Below, one piece after another: positions 58,920-64,000 of a DNA stretch of 64,000 nucleotides (position 1 is the first letter of the stretch; every line of letters begins with the position of its first letter). A program made the translations under genes and the position numbers. Source of the stretch: Eucalyptus grandis (taxonomy: Eukaryota > Streptophyta > Magnoliopsida > Myrtales > Myrtaceae); assembly GCF_016545825.1 (NCBI RefSeq), contig NC_052615.1:32947516-33011515 (forward strand), read 5' to 3'. Under the pieces are notes generated by a model. It did no database searches. It had not been told where the DNA came from and saw nothing but the letters and a program-made list of their open reading frames with translations.

Positions 58920-60207
58920 ATGGTTTGGTTCATTTTTGGAATCGGAAAACATTTCCACTTTTAGGAACTAGGAATTGCACGGATATTCTTGGGAATCGGA
59001 TCCAACCGATTGGTTCGATTTGGTTTGGTCTGGCTCGGATAGTTCGTTTTACACATCCCTAGTCCAATTGGCCTGTTGCCCATGCGAATCAAACCAATTG
59101 GCCGACGGTAATTGGGCTGCCATGGCCAATCCAACGCGGTCGTGCCTGTTCTACCGACCCTTTCCACGGCCCTTTTGGTACTTAGTTCTGAAACCTACCG
59201 ACTATGCTCAATGGGTGATGATCGATGCAAATGTTCAACCAAAACTAAAGTGGGGGCAGTGGGACCGAAATAAGAGGGGGTCCTCAGCAATAACATTCCT
59301 GAATGCTGGATAATATGATTTCGTGCGTCCCGTGCTGGAAGTCATAAATTGGATCGTGACATTTATCTATCCATCGGGTAGCAAATTGCCCCGTCCAGCT
59401 CATCGACACCACAAGGTCTAGCTGCCAATCCTGCGGTGCAATAATCAGCCGCCTAGCAGCATCCTTCTCTCCCCATTCGGAGAAACTCCTACTGATCTCT
59501 CCAACTGCCAACCGCTATTTCCCACAGGAAAACGAAGTGGCAATAGGGCATTCATTATCTCCAGCAAATCTTTGCTCCGACTGCACCCGCGACGATATCG
59601 ACACCCCTCTGGCTTATACACGATTCTACCCACCTCCGATCCGATACGGTCTCAAAAGGGTCTCTGTTCCTCTCGCTTGATTCGGTTGGTTTGTAGGAAT
59701 TCCCAAGGGGCTTAGTTTCGCCTTTCTTTACACAGCAGGCTCTGGTCGATACTCGCCTTGTGATCTCCTCACATCCTGATCGAGGGCCACGAGTTATTTG
59801 GTCCGAAGGGCTTAGTTCGCCTTCTGGGAATTCGATGGACTCGAGAGAATCGAACTGAGGGGCTTTGATGCTTCGATTTGATAATCATCGCTCTGCCTTG
59901 ATGTTGAGCAAAGCCCGACCAACCATTTATCAAACACAAAGCAGGCAAGGAAGGCAGCCTGATGACTACACACTTGGTATTTCTTTATTTTGTAATTATG
60001 AGGAGAACGCGATGACAGATACGTAGTTATACCAGATCCGGCAGGCTCCAATTGGTGGTAGATGCTACAGTTGGGAAAAATTCAGTACTGTTCCCAATCC
60101 CCAGAGAAACTTGCTTGGCTAAAGTGGGGCCACAATTAGTACTTATTTTCCCACAAAATTACTCTGCATCTCTACTAATGTCCTAGGCTACTAATGTCGT
60201 AGGCTGT
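58920..60207. other. Intergenic DNA with old repeat fragments
   Basis: About 58,920-59,060 has gattggttcg/ggaatcgg words shared with 5,600-5,770 and 32,330-32,850. Two minus-strand frames (59,284-59,511 and 59,445-59,633) overlap in different phases with no domain. No gene is supported. Confidence 0.4.
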
Positions 60208-60210
60208 TAA

Positions 60211-60895
60211 GGGCACGCATGATAAAATTTTTTGAATATAAATTAATTTGTATTTCCCATACGAGTTTTTGAGTAAAGAAACATATTTGATAATGATTCA
60301 AAATTTTTACTTTTGGAATAAAAATTCATTTGATAATATAATAAAATTTCTATTTCTAGGGGTTGCGTTCAGCATTTGGCGGCGAGTGTCCAAAGTGGTC
60401 AATGGGCAGGCGTCTGACATCCGACAACGGCATTCGGCGATCAACAACCAGTGATGGGCGATCGAAGTCCTGTGTCCAGCGGTGGGCGGCCGATTGGTGA
60501 TGTTTGGCGTCCGACGTAGAGTGTTTGGTGGTTAGCGATCGGCGTTTGGTGGCGAGTGGTGACGACCGGCAGTCGATGGGTGGTGGCTGATGACTAGTAA
60601 TGGGTGGTAGAAGTCCGGCACTCAGCGGTGGGTGTTCGGTAGTGGGCGGCCAATGGCGGGCAATGGGCGTCTCATGGGTGGCGAGTGGTCGATGAGTGAT
60701 GATGAGAGTGAACGATGGACAAAAAACTAAAAATTTTAGCTTTTAATTTAAGCTCTAAATCTATTTCGGAATAAGAATCTGTTTTAAAATTAATAAAATA
60801 AAATTGCGTTACCAAACGGATTTAGTTCTAAACTTGTCGTGAGAAACATAAAAAAAGAAAGATAAAGAAATTGAAATTTTATCATGTGTGCATTC
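60211..60895. mobile_element. TAA-flanked MITE (685 bp) with G-rich core
   Basis: TAA lies on each side (60,208-60,210 and 60,896-60,898). The ends are inverted: GGGCACGCATGATAAAATT at the left and, on the reverse strand, GAATGCACACATGATAAAA at the right, sharing CATGATAAAATTT. AT-rich arms flank a G-rich core at about 60,360-60,715 made of repeated 'ggcgg', 'gtggtg' and 'ccgac' words. No transposase is present. The TSD fits PIF/Harbinger. Confidence 0.75.
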
Positions 60896-61451
60896 TAAAT
60901 CTAGCATCAAATTCCGGTACGCGATCCACTCCTATTATATCGTTTCTCCATACCGTGTATCGTTGTTGATGACTCACGGGATGTGTCCCTTTTGTGATCC
61001 GCGGAATGATGATTTGAATTGAAAATACATTTCGAGTTACATCCGGGATTCAACGAATCATCGAGTGAAGTCAGCGGCGGAGGCTCCAACGACGTTTGAC
61101 CTTTCGCTTGATTTTCTGTCCTCGGAAAGGACAGCGAGACCGATGAGACAAGGAAAGAGAAAGGATTAGCTCCAATTTGACGACCTAATCTTCTAGAAAA
61201 TGCTGTTAATTTGCATTCCTAAAGTCTCCCTTGCAGTACGGTTAGGTGCAGCAGCATACCAATGCCCACTCCCCTTCTTCTAAACCACATAGTAATTAAA
61301 ACCTGCTCTTTGAAGGCCAATCCTCGCTCCACACCTCCATCAGTGACCATGTCCGTGGACCCATGATTAACAGAGGGCAAGCGTTCTCTTTTAATAATAT
61401 CGGATTAACTACTTTCCAAGACACATTCAATAATGTGACTTCTGATTCTGG

Positions 61452-61458
61452 CTATAAA
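61452..61458 (+). promoter_or_regulatory. TATA box of the BAHD-like gene, overlapping an upstream ATG
   Basis: CTATAAATG at 61,452-61,460 is a good TATA context, and the first in-frame ATG (61,458) lies inside it. Transcription would begin about 25-35 bases downstream, so that ATG should be absent from the mRNA. This favours the second in-frame ATG at 61,506 as the true start. Confidence 0.6.
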
Positions 61459-61505
61459 TGAGCCGGCAGGAACCATCAGAGAGGCACTGTCCCAAGTTAC
61501 CAAAG

Positions 61506-62796
61506 ATGACGACGGAGAACGGCACGGCCACCGGACTGCCTTCCAGGGTCCAGTACGAGGCCATCCTCAGTGTCACCGCCTTCAAGGCGACCGAACCGCG
61601 CCTGATTCAGCCTGTCTTGGTCGCTGACCCCGCTGGCACCGGGATCTTCCAGAAGTGCTTCAACGTGATCCTGTACTATCGAGCGCTGGTGGAGGGTGAG
61701 ACCGGCTGGGCCTTCTCAGGGTGGATCAAGGAGTCGATGGGGAGAGCTTTCACTGAGCAGCCGCTCCTCTGCGGGCGGCTCCGGCGAGGCGAGGGCGGCA
61801 GCGGAGGGGAGCTAGAGATCGTGTCGAACGACAGCGGCGCCAGGCTCATCGAGGCTAGGATCGGGGTGACTCTGGATGAGTTTCTTGGCTCCGAGAGGAG
61901 GGCGGATGGTGAAGCTGAGCTAGTGCATTGGAAGGACATCGATGCACAGAATCCTCAGTTCTGTCCACTCTTCTACATCCAGGTAAAATTCAATCTCCTA
62001 AACTCATCCTAGACATGGATCAGACGGTCATATGGGTCTCGTGCAAGTACCCGATTTCACCGTCCCGGACATTCAAATCGTTGAAGGAGGACAAGAGAGT
62101 TGATTAGAACTATATTAGCAGATGAAGGTTTATGATCTTCCCCCCTCATCTTGTTTGTGGTTTTTCCAGGTGACGAACTTTCAGTGTGGTGGCTATTCAA
62201 TTGGGATAAGCTGTAGCCTATTACTTCTAGACCCAATCTCTACAATAAATCTCATCAAGAGATGGGCCACCATCCATAATGACCTAAACTTAATTCCTGG
62301 AGATAATGCACCCAAGAAACCCATTTTCTATCTCTCCAGCACCAGACGCAGTGACTCACCGCTGACCTCTCTCTCCCCGAGTCCTTGCCCGAAGACTGTC
62401 CAGACATTGGTCTTCAAAGTCAACGCCGCCCACGCGAAGGCCGGCAGTGAACTGAGCAAGGCACTCGCGCTGCTGTGCACCGAGGAGGCGGAGAAGAAAC
62501 TGGAGAACAAGATGGGGTCGAGATTCGCGTTGCTGGTGAAAGAAGGATCGGGGATTGTCACGGCGGAGTGCGTTGAGAGAAGTGGAGCTGTTCAGGTCAA
62601 GACCGAGATGGCTGCAAGTGAAGTGACTCTGGAGAGGCTGGGCTTGAGCGGCGTGACTTTCAGGAGAGGAAACGAGCCTGCTCTGGTCTCGCATTGGGTC
62701 GCGTCCGGCGATGGGTTTGTGATGGTGGCACCATGTGGGGGTGGCGATGATGGCGTGCCTGGATTTAATGTCTTTGTCACGATTCCTAGAGAGTGA
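61506..62796 (+). CDS. BAHD-like acyltransferase family protein lacking HXXXD and DFGWG motifs
   Basis: Two exons, 61506-61982 and 62170-62796, GT-AG, phase 0; 367 residues, shorter than the usual 430-460 of BAHD enzymes. The fold is recognised from the QPLLCGRLRR segment (family consensus YPLAGR), the EFLG...LVHWKDI region and the FYIQVTNFQCGGYSIGISCS strand that normally leads to HXXXDG. Here that site reads LLLLDP (175-181): Asp180 is kept but Leu replaces the catalytic His. The DFGWGKP motif near the C-terminus is also absent. The intron lies just before the motif strand, a usual BAHD position. With no general-base His it is probably not a normal acyl-CoA transferase. Such proteins, CER2-like ones for example, can act as non-catalytic partners. 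An intact frame and normal splicing argue against a pseudogene. Confidence 0.8.
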
Positions 62797-64000
62797 TCAC
62801 ATTCATCGTAGGTTGCACCTATTTGCCATTCTAGCTTCTATATTGATTGTCTTTTCCTTCTTGAATTCGATGATTGCCTTTCTCTTTTCTGCTTAAGATC
62901 CAATGATCACTTAAATGAATCGAGGCCGTGCATTTTCTGCGTCAAAAGTCGATCTCAAGTGTGAGCTCAATTCACACTTCGAATTAGACACTTGTCTGCT
63001 TCGCAAACACATCAAAGAACCGAAACTTTCGACATATTCAGCATTCGCGATATATAATCAAACGGAATGACTCATCTCGAGCTTGTTGATCATTTGTAGA
63101 GCTCGCATATTCATTGAGCCTGAGCAGACACGGTCCACTCCTTCTATATATAAACCTTGACACTTTCAAGCAGCGGTTTTCTTGCTCTTCGCTCTTCCGT
63201 CAACGACTGGGTCTGCAGTTTATCCGACGAACCAACTGAGCTTGTGCGATAAGCCTCGTTAGCCAGAAACGTTCCAAGGCGGTCAATTTCTTCACGGCAC
63301 ACCATGATGGAGCTCCCACTTTCTGGTGAACGAACGGCCAATGGGAAGAGATAGCTTCTTGCGTTGCGTTTGGCCAGTACAATGACTACGACTGAGGAGG
63401 CTCATAAGAGCGAAGCTTGCCAGGAAACAAAAAACTACGGATTCCAGCTGCTCTTTATGTTATATTGTACACGTTGAAGTGACAACTAGCGCCAACCTAA
63501 GTTCATTTTTATCGCCATGAGATCTGCATCTTCTCTGCGAAGACTCCTGTACTTCATGATGAGCACGAAGGGGCACAAAGGGTACTGTTGGCTGAAGCAA
63601 CGTGTGCACATATTTGTCAATGGGAAAATGACACTAGGAGAGCCACAACTTTCATACAACCATTACTTTAAAGTGCCAAATTGGATAAAAAAAGTCCGCT
63701 TAAGTGCCTTCGATGACAAATTCCGCCTAAAGATCCTACGTGGCTTTCTTAATTAGATATTATTGTCCATGTTGATTTTTTATAAAGAAAAAGTCCACGT
63801 CTCTACATCTTTGGTTAATCAAGTCTAACCAGACAATGGACACACACCATCGTCGTCATCCAAGGCGTCAAACATGCCATCGTCCATGGGCGCCGTAGCT
63901 GCTGCATGACTGATGAGGTGAGTCGTCCTCCCTCTGCATTTGCTATCTGATCTGTGGCCGCTGTAGCTGCTCCATGACCGTCCTCCCTCAGTCTTCACTG
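62797..64000. other. BAHD 3' region and intergenic DNA
   Basis: No further gene is recognised. The frames at 63,144-63,382 (minus) and 63,517-63,756 (plus, 79 codons) show no domain. Two related segments near 63,890-63,935 and 63,957-63,995 share gtagctgct.catgac and gtcctccctc words, a small direct duplication at the window edge. Confidence 0.45.

Noticed and set aside
60900..61100. Suspected rRNA/ITS fragment because of 'aacgaatcatcgagt'
   Set aside because: Only a few bases resemble 5.8S rRNA; flanking sequence does not match.

Overview
This is a plant nuclear window. Its genes have spliceosomal GT-AG introns, the intergenic DNA is AT-rich, and there are remnants of Copia, LINE and PIF/Harbinger-like elements. 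The gene set and repeat style suggest a woody eudicot, possibly Eucalyptus or another Myrtaceae; that is an inference, since no species-diagnostic gene was recognised. I can support eight protein-coding genes. For the spliced genes, exon boundaries were set by hand from GT-AG sites and the reading phase closes across every intron.

Layout. 1-8,000 is a TE graveyard: a Copia pol remnant, a LINE endonuclease remnant and two foldback repeats. 8,234-9,211 is an intronless AP2/ERF factor (ERF1A/ERF2 type). 10,538-14,894 (minus) is an eight-exon mitochondrial enoyl-CoA hydratase related to AUH. 15,290-16,870 holds two diverged copies of an unknown repeat. 19,076-22,052 (minus) is an unrecognised seven-exon gene built from three tandem copies of a two-exon cassette, each carrying a WFSSYVYESP motif. 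22,300-27,130 is decayed Copia DNA, including one element with recognisable LTR ends that a foldback repeat interrupts. 29,850-31,454 is an intronless class I phospholipase A1 (beta2-like). 35,741-39,391 and 42,074-46,850 are tandem RGG-box RNA-binding protein paralogues, each with a tiny related uORF. A 124+147+121 bp higher-order minisatellite has expanded in one intron of the second copy only. 48,546-51,751 (minus) is RABD2/RAB1. 53,926-54,800 is a TAA-flanked MITE with a GC-rich core. 55,131-57,533 (minus) is a plastid-type CTF2A-like FAD monooxygenase. 60,211-60,895 is a second TAA-flanked MITE. 61,506-62,796 is a short BAHD-like protein lacking the catalytic His.

How the genes relate. 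They do not form a pathway. The order ERF - enoyl-CoA hydratase - PLA1 - RGG protein - RAB1 recalls two Arabidopsis neighbourhoods as I remember them: At4g16800/16820/16830, and ERF1A/ERF2-RGG-RAB1 at At4g17500-17530 and At5g47200-47220. It therefore looks like a conserved ancestral block that was partitioned in Arabidopsis. The most unusual items are the exon-pair-repeat gene, the higher-order intronic repeat, the paralogous uORFs, the His-less BAHD protein and the foldback repeat family.
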